This document shows, one piece after another, positions 41,173 through 48,385 of a DNA stretch of 64,000 bases. The position numbers were made by a program, and so were the translations under genes. This DNA is from Comamonadaceae bacterium (GTDB lineage: Bacteria; Pseudomonadota; Gammaproteobacteria; Burkholderiales; Burkholderiaceae_C): positions 1-64,000 of the forward strand of contig SEAY01000013.1 in the NCBI GenBank assembly GCA_004144865.1, read 5' to 3'. Each line of letters begins with the position of its first letter. The first letter of the stretch is position 1. The notes beneath the pieces are model-generated. The model was not told the DNA's origin. It saw nothing but the letters and a program-made list of their open reading frames with translations, and did no database searches.

Positions 41173-41520
41173 TCAGGCCAGCATCACGGCCTGCGCGCCC
41201 ATCATCCGCAGGCAGCGGCGGCGCAGGCCCTCGACGGCCGCCAGGTGCTCCTGCAGCAAGGCGGAGAAGGCGGGGGCGGTGCGGCCGCACAGGGCCTGCA
41301 ACAGCCTGGTGCGCGACACCAGGACCGCCACCCACGCGACGGAAAGCTTCGGCAGCGAGGCGCCGAGGATCCTCAGTTCGCTGAACTCGGACTGCAGCCG
41401 CCGGAACACCTCCGCATCGCGGCACGCACCGGCCAGGGCGCGCAAGTCCATCTCGTATCGTTCCAGTCCGGCGGCGAGCTTGAACGTCACCACCCGCGTG
41501 GAGAACTCCTTGATGTGCAT
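41173..41520 (-). CDS. Helical hypothetical protein
   Basis: The product is 115 residues: MHIKEFSTRVVTFKLAAGLERYEMDLRALAGACRDAEVFRRLQSEFSELRI, then a second half rich in Leu, Ala and Arg with RRRCLRMMGAQAVMLA at the end. It appears all-helical and soluble. No family is recognised. It lies 60 bases upstream of the transglutaminase gene on the same strand and could share a transcript with it. Confidence 0.55.
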   Translation of the reverse strand: MHIKEFSTRVVTFKLAAGLERYEMDLRALAGACRDAEVFRRLQSEFSELRILGASLPKLSVAWVAVLVSRTRLLQALCGRTAPAFSALLQEHLAAVEGLRRRCLRMMGAQAVMLA

Positions 41521-41705
41521 CGAATCCTTTCCTCTGTGTGCCGGCGCACTTTAGGCGAAGGATGTGACGGTTCGACGGCGAATACGCGCCGTTACGGCTC
41601 AGGATGTAAGGCGCCGGGACATCCCCCTTCTCGCCGGCACGCGGTTGCAGTACAAGTTGCGTACGGACTGGCTGCCGGCACCGCGCCGGCGAAAAGGGGC
41701 AAGCC

Positions 41706-42143
41706 ATGGACAGGGCCGAACGCGAACGCCACCACCAGGCCAACCTGGAACGCATCAACCAGATGGAGCTGGTGGTCGGCCGCGGCGACCGCTGCCGCGT
41801 GGACCACGAGGGCACGCTGCTCGAGCGAGCGCGCCTGCTGTCCGAGGAACTGCGCTCGCACGAAGCCACCGAAGCGGGCCTCGCCGCGCTCGACCGGCTG
41901 CTGCGCCTGGCGGAAGAACGCCAGTCGCCGCACGTCAGCGACATCCTCGCCTTCGTGGCCGCGATCTGGAACAACCGGCCGCTGCCGCTGCTCACGCTGC
42001 GCGGGCTGGAACAATCGGTGGGCGACGACATGTTGGTGGTGCTGGACGCCTTCCGCTATGCGCGCCTGAACCTCGCACAGGACGTCGCGGGCGGCCCCCG
42101 CCGCATCGCGCGCCTGCTGGAACGCAAGGCCACGAGGGCCTGA
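41706..42143 (+). CDS. Conserved hypothetical protein, resembles DUF7673
   Basis: The product is 145 residues. The N-terminal third is charged and helical. The core TEAGLAALDRLLRLAEERQSPHVSDILAFVAAIWNNRPLPLLTLRGLEQSVGDDMLVVLDAFRYAR has the layout I associate with DUF7673, namely a helical repeat, the phrase W/YN-x-P, then a Leu-rich stretch. That assignment is from memory and tentative. It is cytoplasmic, with no catalytic motif. Confidence 0.6.
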   Translation: MDRAERERHHQANLERINQMELVVGRGDRCRVDHEGTLLERARLLSEELRSHEATEAGLAALDRLLRLAEERQSPHVSDILAFVAAIWNNRPLPLLTLRGLEQSVGDDMLVVLDAFRYARLNLAQDVAGGPRRIARLLERKATRA

Positions 42144-42155
42144 GCGCCGCGGCCC

Positions 42156-42797
42156 TCAGTGGTCCGCGAACAGCCCCAGTTCGCGCAGCCGCTCCGCCAG
42201 CCCGCGCGCGAACACTTCGTAGCCGCGCGCATTGCCGTGGATCGCATCCGACTTGAGCGCGGGGTCCCCGAGCACTTCGGACCATCCGCCCGCATGCAGC
42301 GGCAGCTTCAGCTCGCCGGCGATGTCCTCGTAGAGCGCGTGGTCGGACAACAATCGCGTGACCGCCGCCAGCGCCGTGGCTTCGGGCACGCCGACCAGCA
42401 CCACCTGCGCACCCGCGGCAGCCGCCTGTTGGCAGATGGCCCGGATGTTGGCCCGCGTGTCGGCCGGCGGCAGGCGCCGCAGGAAATCGTTGCCGCCTAT
42501 GCTCACCAGCACCAGCTGCGGCCTGTGCTCTTCCATCAGCGCGGGCAGGCGCGCGAGCGCGCCGGCGGAGGTGTCGCCCGGCACGCCCGCATTCACCACG
42601 TTCCAGCCCGTGACCTGCGCGAGCACGGCCGGGTAGCTCGCCTCGCGCGCGGCCCCGGTGCCGAAGGTGATGGAGTCGCCCAGCGCGAGCACCGGCGAGC
42701 CCGCCGGCAGGGCCGCCAGCCTGGGCGATTCGCGCCCGCACGCCGCGAGCGCGGCGGCGGCGCATGCGGCAGCCAGCAGGCTGCGCCTGGCAATCAC
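42156..42797 (-). CDS. SGNH/GDSL esterase, predicted lipoprotein
   Basis: The product is 213 residues from a GTG overlapping the Bug stop (GTGA). The N-terminus MIARRSLLAAACAAAALAACGRE contains a lipobox (LAAC), so the protein is probably lipidated and membrane-attached. GDSL blocks: ALGDSITFGTG (nucleophile Ser), NAGVPGDTS, VSIGGNDFL and SDAIHGNARGY (Asp/His). Overall it resembles TesA/TAP esterase, which hydrolyses short acyl esters or thioesters. Coupling to a Bug protein raises the possibility that it releases the carboxylate ligand from an ester in the periplasm. Confidence 0.9.
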   Translation of the reverse strand: MIARRSLLAAACAAAALAACGRESPRLAALPAGSPVLALGDSITFGTGAAREASYPAVLAQVTGWNVVNAGVPGDTSAGALARLPALMEEHRPQLVLVSIGGNDFLRRLPPADTRANIRAICQQAAAAGAQVVLVGVPEATALAAVTRLLSDHALYEDIAGELKLPLHAGGWSEVLGDPALKSDAIHGNARGYEVFARGLAERLRELGLFADH

Positions 42798-43768
42798 TGC
42801 GGCTCGATCCCCGCTTCGCGGATGGCCTTGGCCCACTTGGCGGTCTCGGTGCGCGAGCGCTGCGCGAGCGCCTCGGGCGTGCCGGGTTCGACCACGAAGC
42901 CGATGGGCGCGAACTTGTCCTGCAGCTCCTTGCTGTTGGCGGCCGCGTTGATCGCCTGGTTCAGCTTGGCCACGACGTCGGGCGGCGTGCCCGCGGGAGC
43001 GAACATGGCGAAGTACGCGATCAGTTCGTAGTCCTTCAGCCCCAGCGCCTCGTTCACCGTGGGCAGTTCCGGGATCGCCTTCGAGCGCGTGGTCGAGGTG
43101 ACGGCCAGGCCGCGCACCTTGCCCGCCTTCACCTGCGGCAGCATCACCGCGAAGTCGGCCGTGAACATCATCACCTGCCCGCCGATCAGGTCGGTCATGG
43201 CGGCGGGGCCGCTCTTGTACGGCACGTTGGTCATCTTCACGCCGGCCATGCTGGCCAGCATCTCGGTGGAGACGAGCTGCGAAGTGCTCGCGCTGGCGAA
43301 GGTCACGTGCTGCGGCTTGGCCTTGGCCATGTCCACCAGCTCGCGCAGCGTCTTCGCCGGCACGTCGTTGTTGACCGCGACGATCAGGGGCACGGAACCG
43401 AGGTAGCCCAGCGGCGCGAAGGCGGTGTCCTGGTTGTACGGCAGCTGCTTCATCAGGCTCTTCAGCGCCGCATTGGTGCTGTTGGTGCCGATCAGGATGG
43501 TGTAGCCGTCCGGCGCGGCCTTGGCCACGTCCGCCGCGCCGAGCATGCCGTTCACGCCGGGCTTGTTGTCCACCACGATGGGCTGGCCCAGCGTCCTGGC
43601 CATCTCGGCGGCGAAGGCGCGGCCGATCTGGTCCGTCGCGCTGCCGGCGGCGAAGGGCACCACGGCGCGGATCGGCTTGGATGGCCAGGCCTGGGCGAAG
43701 GCGGAGGACGAGAACAGCGACAGCGAGGCCGCGGCCAGCACGGCCGCCGAGAGGAAGGTTCGACGCAC
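42794..43768 (-). CDS. Bug-family substrate-binding protein coupled to GDSL lipoprotein
   Basis: The product is 324 residues: signal peptide MRRTFLSAAVLAAASLSLFSSSAFAQA, then WPSKPIRAVVPFAAGSATDQIGRAFAAEM. VDNKPGVNGMLGAADVAKAAPDG and NVPYKSGPAAMTDLIGGQV complete the Bug pattern. The GDSL esterase gene starts within its stop codon, an arrangement not seen with the other five Bug genes in this window. The first gene upstream on the other side is a small divergent ORF. Confidence 0.9.
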   Translation of the reverse strand: MRRTFLSAAVLAAASLSLFSSSAFAQAWPSKPIRAVVPFAAGSATDQIGRAFAAEMARTLGQPIVVDNKPGVNGMLGAADVAKAAPDGYTILIGTNSTNAALKSLMKQLPYNQDTAFAPLGYLGSVPLIVAVNNDVPAKTLRELVDMAKAKPQHVTFASASTSQLVSTEMLASMAGVKMTNVPYKSGPAAMTDLIGGQVMMFTADFAVMLPQVKAGKVRGLAVTSTTRSKAIPELPTVNEALGLKDYELIAYFAMFAPAGTPPDVVAKLNQAINAAANSKELQDKFAPIGFVVEPGTPEALAQRSRTETAKWAKAIREAGIEPQ

Positions 43769-43896
43769 GGAAAGTCTCCTTGTGTTTGCGCTGGGGATTC
43801 TAGGGCGCGTGCACCTCGCCCCGCGCGTTGCGCGCGCCTGACGGAGGATGGACGCCGCCCGCGCGCCTCGCTACCATGCGGTGCGCTGGAACGTAC

Positions 43897-44091
43897 ATGC
43901 CCGACCGCATCGTTTACCTCGATCCCGAAGTGAAGCCGCCCGAGTACCGCGTGCCGCGCGGCCGCAGCGGGGTGGGTTCGCAGACCGCGCTGGAGACGTT
44001 GGTGAAGGACCTCGAGCGCATCCGCCGCGCCAGGGAAGCCTACGGCGAGCTCGCACCGAGCGTCGAACCCCAGCAGCAGTTCCGCTTCTAG
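43897..44091 (+). CDS. Small hypothetical protein
   Basis: The product is 64 residues from ATG 43897: MPDRIVYLDPEVKPPEYRVPRGRSGVGSQTALETLVKDLERIRRAREAYGEL, ending QQQFRF. A Pro-rich beta start leads into one amphipathic helix. The start could instead be ATG 43876. There is no signal peptide and no family I know. Its 3' end overlaps the convergent glsA stop by four bases. Confidence 0.5.
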   Translation: MPDRIVYLDPEVKPPEYRVPRGRSGVGSQTALETLVKDLERIRRAREAYGELAPSVEPQQQFRF

Positions 44092-45020
44092 CCCTCGAAC
44101 AGGCTCAGCCCCCAGGCCGCGGCCCAGGCCCTGCAGACCTCCACGCCGCGCACGCTGTGGCCGTGGGCGTCCAGGCGCGGCGAATACACCGCCAGCCCCA
44201 TCTGCCCCGGCACCACGGCCAGCACGCCGCCGCTCACGCCGCTCTTGGCCGGCAGGCCGACCGTGTACGCCCACCGCCCCGAGGAGTCGTACATGCCGCA
44301 GGTGAACATCAGGGTGAGGATGTCGCGCAGGTGTTCGCGCGCCACGGCGCGCTGCCCGGTGCGCGGATGCACGCCGCCGTTGGCGAGCGTCGCGGCCATG
44401 AGCGCCAGCTCCGGCGTCGTCACCGCCACCGAGCACTGGTGCGCGTAAAGCTGCAGGGCGCCGTCGATGTCGTCGCCGATCACGTCGAAATGCCGCAGCA
44501 GGTGCGCGATGGCCTTGTTGCGGTGGCCGCCCTCGCGCACCGAGAGATCCACCGCTTCGTGCAAGCGCGCCGGGCGCCCGAGGTAGGCGCCGAACATCGC
44601 CAGGACCTGCGCCGTCGCCTTGCGCGGATGCGCGTGGTGCAGCATGGCCGACATGGCGATCGCCCCGGAATTGATCATCGGGTTGTAGGGAAGGTGGTCC
44701 TCCTCCAGCTCGATGATGGAGTTGAAGGCTTCGCCGGTGGGCTCCACGCCCACCTTGCGGTGCACTTCCTCGCGGCCGAAGCTGTCGAGCGCGAGGCCGT
44801 AGACGAAAGGCTTGGAGAGGGACTGCAGCGTGAACGCGTGGCGGCGGTCGCCCACCGCGTGCACCTGCCCGTCCACCGTGGCCATGGCGATGCAGAAGCA
44901 GTCCGCATCGGTGTGTTCCAGCTCGCCGATCTCGCGCCGCATCTCGCCCTCGCGCAGGTCGCGGAAGGCTTCCAGCAGCCCTTCGAGGAAGGGCGTGGGA
45001 TCGGCCAGTGCGCGCTTCAA
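44088..45020 (-). CDS. glsA: Glutaminase A
   Basis: The product is 310 residues, matching the usual bacterial glutaminase length, from a TTG overlapping the upstream regulator stop (TTGA). The serine-dependent penicillin-binding-like active site is present as LQSLSKPFVYGLAL (S-x-x-K), with YNPMINSGAIAM, DLSVREGGHRN, FTCGMYDSSGRWAYTVGLPAKSGVSGG following. It hydrolyses glutamine to glutamate and ammonia. In the track it is embedded in a longer spurious ORF. TTG is preferred because the first 40 residues match the expected N-terminal helix pair before TVDGQVHAVGD. Confidence 0.93.
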   Translation of the reverse strand: MKRALADPTPFLEGLLEAFRDLREGEMRREIGELEHTDADCFCIAMATVDGQVHAVGDRRHAFTLQSLSKPFVYGLALDSFGREEVHRKVGVEPTGEAFNSIIELEEDHLPYNPMINSGAIAMSAMLHHAHPRKATAQVLAMFGAYLGRPARLHEAVDLSVREGGHRNKAIAHLLRHFDVIGDDIDGALQLYAHQCSVAVTTPELALMAATLANGGVHPRTGQRAVAREHLRDILTLMFTCGMYDSSGRWAYTVGLPAKSGVSGGVLAVVPGQMGLAVYSPRLDAHGHSVRGVEVCRAWAAAWGLSLFEG

Positions 45021-45406
45021 CTGCCCTTGGCGGCCTTCACGAGGCACTGCGAGAGGCGCGCGAAATGACGCAGCGCGGCGTCGGTCAGCTCCACCTGCTT
45101 GCGGCGCGCGTCCTCGGTATCGGCCAGCATGATCCAGCCCTTCTCGCGCATGGACTTGAGCCGCGAGTGGATGGTGGCCGGAGCGCCGAACTCCTCCCTG
45201 GCCATCATGTCGCGCACGGACAGGCGTTCGCCCGCGCGCGTGGCGCGGGCCACCCAGGCGAGGATGCGTTCCTCCAGCGGATCCAGCGGCGGCAAGGCGG
45301 GCAGCCCGCGGATCGCCTCCGTCAGCTGCAGGAAGCGCAGGTAGATGTCGGCGGCGGCCTTGCCCTTCTTCAACTCGGGATGCTCCTCGATTGCATGGTG
45401 CCGCAT
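45017..45406 (-). CDS. MarR-like winged-helix regulator
   Basis: The product is 129 residues from ATG 45406 (MRHHAIEEHPELKKGKAAADIYLRFLQL). The winged helix is LDPLEERILAWVARATRAGERLSVRDMMAREEFGAPATIHSRLKSMREKGWIMLADTEDARRKQVELTDAALRHF. It is shorter than a typical MarR and lacks one N-terminal helix. TTGA coupling to glsA suggests a role in nitrogen or acid-stress control of glutaminase. It is divergent from the membrane protein at 45474, 67 bases between starts. Confidence 0.8.
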   Translation of the reverse strand: MRHHAIEEHPELKKGKAAADIYLRFLQLTEAIRGLPALPPLDPLEERILAWVARATRAGERLSVRDMMAREEFGAPATIHSRLKSMREKGWIMLADTEDARRKQVELTDAALRHFARLSQCLVKAAKGS

Positions 45407-45473
45407 TGTGCGGGAAAAGGGCCGGGCCGTGGCTTGCATCAAAATGGTGCCCGTAGAAGATCCAGCCGCCGCC

Positions 45474-46022
45474 ATGACCCTCGCCGAAGCCCGCCTGCAG
45501 TTCTCGCTGGTCCTGGCCACCATCTTCCTGTTCGGCGCGATGCTGGCCGTCAACGAATGGCTGTTCCGGTGGCTGGAGTTCGCGCCCGGGATCAACTTCG
45601 TGTACCTGCCTGCGGGCATGCGGCTGCTGTGCACCCTGCTGTTCGCGGAGGCCGGCGCAGTCGGATTGCTGGTCGTCTCCTGGTGGGTCAGCTTCTTCCT
45701 GTTCTTCCCCGGCCAGTTCGAGCGGCCCTTCATCGGCGGCATCATCGCCGCGGCGGCCCCCTACCTCGTGTACCGCGGCGCGCGGCACTTCTACGGCCTC
45801 GAACCCTTGCTGGGCAACCTCACGCCGCGCCGCCTGCTGGTGCTGATCCTCGCCTATTCGGTCGCGAGCCCGCTGATGCACCACCTGTACTTCGCCCTGA
45901 ACGGGCAGGACCAGCTGCTGCACGGCTTCCTCGCGATGTTCGTCGGCGACCTCACGGGCACGCTGATCGTGATCTATTCGCTCAAGGCGCTCCTCGCGCT
46001 GGTGCCCCGCCGCGCCGCCTGA
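45474..46022 (+). CDS. Polytopic membrane protein, MASE1-like
   Basis: The product is 182 residues from ATG 45474; ATG 45444 is possible, and neither has a Shine-Dalgarno sequence. About five helices are visible: FSLVLATIFLFGAMLAVNEWLF, INFVYLPAGMRLLCTLLF, AVGLLVVSWWVSFFLFF, RRLLVLILAYSVASPLMHHLYF and LAMFVGDLTGTLIVIYSLKALLAL. NFVYLPAGMRLL resembles the first part of MASE1-type sensory membrane domains, but no signalling output domain follows. Function unknown. Confidence 0.65.
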   Translation: MTLAEARLQFSLVLATIFLFGAMLAVNEWLFRWLEFAPGINFVYLPAGMRLLCTLLFAEAGAVGLLVVSWWVSFFLFFPGQFERPFIGGIIAAAAPYLVYRGARHFYGLEPLLGNLTPRRLLVLILAYSVASPLMHHLYFALNGQDQLLHGFLAMFVGDLTGTLIVIYSLKALLALVPRRAA

Positions 46023-46087
46023 TCCGTTCGGACGTTGACGCGCCAGGACGGCCTCGCTACCCTCGTTTCGTTCTGGAATCTGGATCG

Positions 46088-46381
46088 ATGCGAGGAATGA
46101 GCTTGTCCCACTGCGCCGGCGCCGGGGTGTGTCCCCCTGAAGTGCATTGCCCCACGTGCGTGGCCGCGCGCTCGGGCCGGCGCGGCCGTGCCATCGGCAC
46201 CGCGCAGGTGCCGGTGCGGCGCTACGGCATCGCGCCGCCGCCGCCGGAGGACGTGCTGTATTTCGAGGAAGAAGACGACGCGGGGCCGGGGGCGCGCACC
46301 ATCGGCGAGCGCGGTGGCCGGGCCGTCTGGGCCGGCGCGCTGCTCGCGGCGGCCCTGGCCGGGATCGTCCTTTACGCCTGA
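46088..46381 (+). CDS. Small Cys-rich protein with C-terminal membrane anchor
   Basis: The product is 97 residues: MRGMSLSHCAGAGVCPPEVHCPTCVAARSGRRGRA at the N-terminus with four Cys spaced C-x5-C-x5-C-x2-C, an acidic middle (DVLYFEEEDD) and one C-terminal membrane helix (RAVWAGALLAAALAGIVLYA). This is a tail-anchored layout with a possible metal- or redox-active head. ATG 46097 is an alternative start. No family is recognised. Confidence 0.55.
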   Translation: MRGMSLSHCAGAGVCPPEVHCPTCVAARSGRRGRAIGTAQVPVRRYGIAPPPPEDVLYFEEEDDAGPGARTIGERGGRAVWAGALLAAALAGIVLYA

Positions 46382-46396
46382 GGGCAGAATCGGGGC

Positions 46397-46675
46397 ATGT
46401 CCGAGCCCCTCGCGCGCCTGCTGCAGGTGGAGATGCCCTATGGCAAGTACAAGGGCACCCTCATCGCCGACCTGCCCGGCAACTACCTGAACTGGTTCGC
46501 CCGCGAGGGCTTCCCCGCGGGCGAATGCGAACCGCTGTCCTCGCCGGTCAGGGCGCGCACTTCGCCGCGCGATGCCAGGTACTCGGCGACCACGGCCTCG
46601 CGGCTGGCCGTGCCCTTGAAGGAACGCACCGGGTTGTACGAGGTGGACCAGGGGTTCACGCCGGCCTGGCGGTAG
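46397..46675 (+). pseudogene. DUF3820-family gene, 3' end replaced
   Basis: The ORF begins as a normal DUF3820 protein: MSEPLARLLQVEMPYGKYKGTLIADLPGNYLNWFAREGFPAGE. The family would normally continue for roughly another 25-30 residues with LGxLLxLMxEIxHNGL. Instead the frame enters sequence antisense to the DUF4148 gene (CEPLSSPVRARTSPRD...). I read this as a truncated gene whose tail was lost at a junction near 46525. DUF3820 proteins are small conserved proteins linked to quorum-sensing-regulated virulence factors in Pseudomonas. Confidence 0.65.
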
Positions 46676-46815
46676 GCGCCGAGCTCGGCTTGCACTTCGG
46701 CGCGCGTGCGCGTGGAGGTGAACGTGTCGTTGGCGACCAGGGGCGACTCGGCGAAGGCACTGCCGGCGAAGCCGGCGGCGAGCACGAGGGAAGTGAGGGC
46801 GGTCTTGGCATTCAT
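46483..46815 (-). CDS. DUF4148 secreted protein, extreme C-terminus altered
   Basis: The product is 110 residues: signal peptide MNAKTALTSLVLAAGFAGSAFA, then the DUF4148 core (TRAEVQAELGAYRQAGVNPW, GTASREAVVAEYLASRGEVRALTGEDSGS). In most relatives the protein ends within a few residues after EDSGS. Here it runs on with HSPAGKPSRANQFR, which is antisense to the DUF3820 gene, so its own stop codon was lost. The core is intact and the protein may still work. These small periplasmic proteins are abundant in Burkholderiales; their role is unknown. An 11-bp-spaced triple repeat lies upstream. Confidence 0.8.
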   Translation of the reverse strand: MNAKTALTSLVLAAGFAGSAFAESPLVANDTFTSTRTRAEVQAELGAYRQAGVNPWSTSYNPVRSFKGTASREAVVAEYLASRGEVRALTGEDSGSHSPAGKPSRANQFR

Positions 46816-46906
46816 GATGGTTTCCTGTCCATGGGTGGTGGGTTTCGGTCTCCGGTCTCGCTGCCTGGTGGGTGCGCCGGCCGTGCATGCACTGTAGGAA
46901 GCGGCG

Positions 46907-46934
46907 CTTAGCCGACTCTGAGCACTCTCTTAGC
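46907..46934 (-). promoter_or_regulatory. Triple 11-bp direct repeat, OmpR-type site upstream of DUF4148 gene
   Basis: On the minus strand GCTAAG, GCTCAG and GCTAAG start exactly 11 bases apart. Ten bases after the last copy comes TACAGT (46891-46896), a plausible -10 box. This is the geometry of promoters activated by OmpR/PhoP-class response regulators, which replace the -35 contact. The binding regulator is unknown. Confidence 0.55.
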
Positions 46935-46980
46935 TGGCAGTGAGGGAGGCTGTAGCGCTGCCGGGCGCGGCCTCCGCCCC

Positions 46981-46996
46981 GTTCAGGCAGCGTTCA
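46981..46996 (+). promoter_or_regulatory. GTTCAG-N3-GCGTTCA site A, upstream of gene 47049
   Basis: GTTCAGGCAGCGTTCA contains GTTCA twice, 11 bases apart. Twelve bases further on, CACACT (47009-47014) could be the -10 box, giving a leader of about 28 bases to ATG 47049. The same 16-mer pattern occurs at 47579 and 54645. Confidence 0.65.
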
Positions 46997-47048
46997 TGGG
47001 CACGCTTCCACACTTCCTGCACCAACCACCCAACCGTGAGGTGCCACC

Positions 47049-47546
47049 ATGCAAGCCATCCGCCGTTCCCTCGCCGCCGCCACCCTGCTGCTGGCGCCGG
47101 CCGCCCTCCTCGTCTCCCAGCCTGCCGCCGCGCAGGACCAGCGCTGGGAGCAGCACCAGCGCGACCACCAGGACGACCGTGGCGACCGCGATCACCGCGA
47201 CCTGCGCTGGCGCCGCGACGTCCATGCGCCGCAGATCATCGACGTGACGCCGGACCGGCGCGTCGGCGACCGGGGCCGCACGCGCATCGGGGTCCGCTTC
47301 CACGACCAGGGCAGCGGTGTCGCCGGCGTGCGCCTGCGCGTCGACGGCCGCGACGTGACGCACGCGGCGCGCGTGGACCACGATGAAGTCCGCTACCGCG
47401 ATGACCTGGCGCCCGGCCGCCATCACGCCGAGGTCGTGGTGCGCGACCGCGCGGGCAACGTCGCCCGGCACGCCTGGAGCTTCGTCGTGGTGGACCGCGA
47501 CCGCAATTACGGCTACTACGGCCAGCCGCCTTACCAGCGCTGGTAA
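47049..47546 (+). CDS. Secreted Ig-like protein, hypothetical
   Basis: The product is 165 residues: signal peptide MQAIRRSLAAATLLLAPAALLVSQPAAAQ, a His/Asp/Arg-rich linker, then a beta-sandwich-like module (DVTPDRRVGDRGRTRIGVRFHDQGSGVAGVRLRVDGRDVTHAARVDHDEVRYRDDLAPGRHHAEVVVRDRAGN). The same module, including LRVDGRDVT and PGRH-AE-VRDRAGN, occurs in the protein encoded at 53531-54598. AGGTG precedes the ATG. Periplasmic or surface location; function unknown. The shared upstream element suggests joint control with that paralogue. Confidence 0.8.
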   Translation: MQAIRRSLAAATLLLAPAALLVSQPAAAQDQRWEQHQRDHQDDRGDRDHRDLRWRRDVHAPQIIDVTPDRRVGDRGRTRIGVRFHDQGSGVAGVRLRVDGRDVTHAARVDHDEVRYRDDLAPGRHHAEVVVRDRAGNVARHAWSFVVVDRDRNYGYYGQPPYQRW

Positions 47547-47578
47547 AGCGCAACGCCGCACGGGTGCGCCCGCACCCG

Positions 47579-47594
47579 TTCAGCTTGCGTTCAC
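47579..47594 (+). promoter_or_regulatory. GTTCAG-N3-GCGTTCA site B, upstream of gene 47640
   Basis: GTTCAGCTTGCGTTCA is followed after 11 bases by TACGCT (47606-47611), a possible -10 box, with a leader of about 22 bases to ATG 47640. It agrees with sites A and C at 13 of 16 positions. Confidence 0.65.
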
Positions 47595-47639
47595 CCGGCG
47601 CCGCTACGCTGGGACATCACAACGAACCGGAGCCCTGCA

Positions 47640-48167
47640 ATGAAACGCATCACCCTTCTCGCCCTCGCCGCTGCCGCCGCCGCCCACGCCCAGGCGCAGG
47701 ACTTCGTGGACCGCGCCCGCGTGCAGCGCGTGGATCCGCAATACCAGACCGTCCAGGTGCCCCGCGACGAATGCACCAGCCAGTGGGTCAGCGAGCCGCG
47801 TCCCGCCGTGGGCGCGAACGGCTATGGCGGCGTCATCGTCGGCGGCGTCGCAGGCGGCCTGATCGGCAACCAGGTCGGCAAGGGACACGGCCGCGAGGCC
47901 GCCACCGCCGCCGGTGCGGTGATCGGCGCCATCGCCGGCGACCGGATCGCCAGCCGCGGCGCACAGCCCTACGAGCAGGCACAGCGCGAAGTGCGCTCCT
48001 GCCGCACGGTGTACGAGCAGCAGGCGCAGCTCACCGGCTACCTGGTGACGTACGAGTACCGCGGCCACGAGTACAGCACGGTGATGCGCGAGCAGCCGGG
48101 CCACACGGTGCCGGTGCGCGTGTCGGTCACGCCGATCGAGGAACAGGAAACCGGCCGCCGCCGCTGA
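47640..48167 (+). CDS. Glycine-zipper 2TM domain outer-envelope protein
   Basis: The product is 175 residues: signal peptide MKRITLLALAAAAAAHAQAQ, a Cys-containing segment (QVPRDECTSQWV), the glycine zipper (GGVIVGGVAGGLIGNQVGKGHGREAATAAGAVIGAIAGDRIA), and a C-terminal domain with RSCRTVYEQQAQLTGYLVTYEYRGHEYSTVM. This is the SlyB/Rick_17kDa-like arrangement of periplasmic or outer-membrane proteins; the lipobox Cys of SlyB is missing. SlyB itself belongs to the PhoP regulon in enterics, which fits the PhoP-type site B upstream. Confidence 0.85.
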   Translation: MKRITLLALAAAAAAHAQAQDFVDRARVQRVDPQYQTVQVPRDECTSQWVSEPRPAVGANGYGGVIVGGVAGGLIGNQVGKGHGREAATAAGAVIGAIAGDRIASRGAQPYEQAQREVRSCRTVYEQQAQLTGYLVTYEYRGHEYSTVMREQPGHTVPVRVSVTPIEEQETGRRR

Positions 48168-48172
48168 TCCCC

Positions 48173-48197
48173 AAAAAAAGCCCCCGGTGAAGGGGGC
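48173..48197 (-). terminator. Rho-independent terminator reading on the minus strand
   Basis: GCCCCC-ggtgaa-GGGGGC forms a 6-bp GC stem. On the minus strand it is followed by seven T residues (A7 at 48173-48179 on plus). No annotated minus-strand gene ends here: both neighbours are on the plus strand. Confidence 0.7.
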
Positions 48198-48246
48198 AGA
48201 GGGATCCTGATGTGGCTGTCCTGCGGCATTGCGCTCCGCAGACGCA
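48173..48246 (-). ncRNA. Candidate small RNA ending at the minus-strand terminator
   Basis: An orphan minus-strand terminator implies a transcript from the 218-base spacer. TACACT (48252-48257 on plus as AGTGTA) could be its -10 box, giving an RNA of about 74 nt containing CTGCGG-N9-CCGCAG and the terminal GC hairpin. No good -35 box is visible. Speculative. Confidence 0.3.
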
Positions 48247-48385
48247 AGGCCAGTGTAGGGCGGCGCGGCCCGCGGCGGGCACGGGGAAAGCACCAGTGAT
48301 TGGCGCGGAACCGCGGGCCCACACTGTGGTCCAAGCGCATGCCGGCTCTGCGGCGGCGCGTCCCAACCCAAGCAGGAGACAATCG

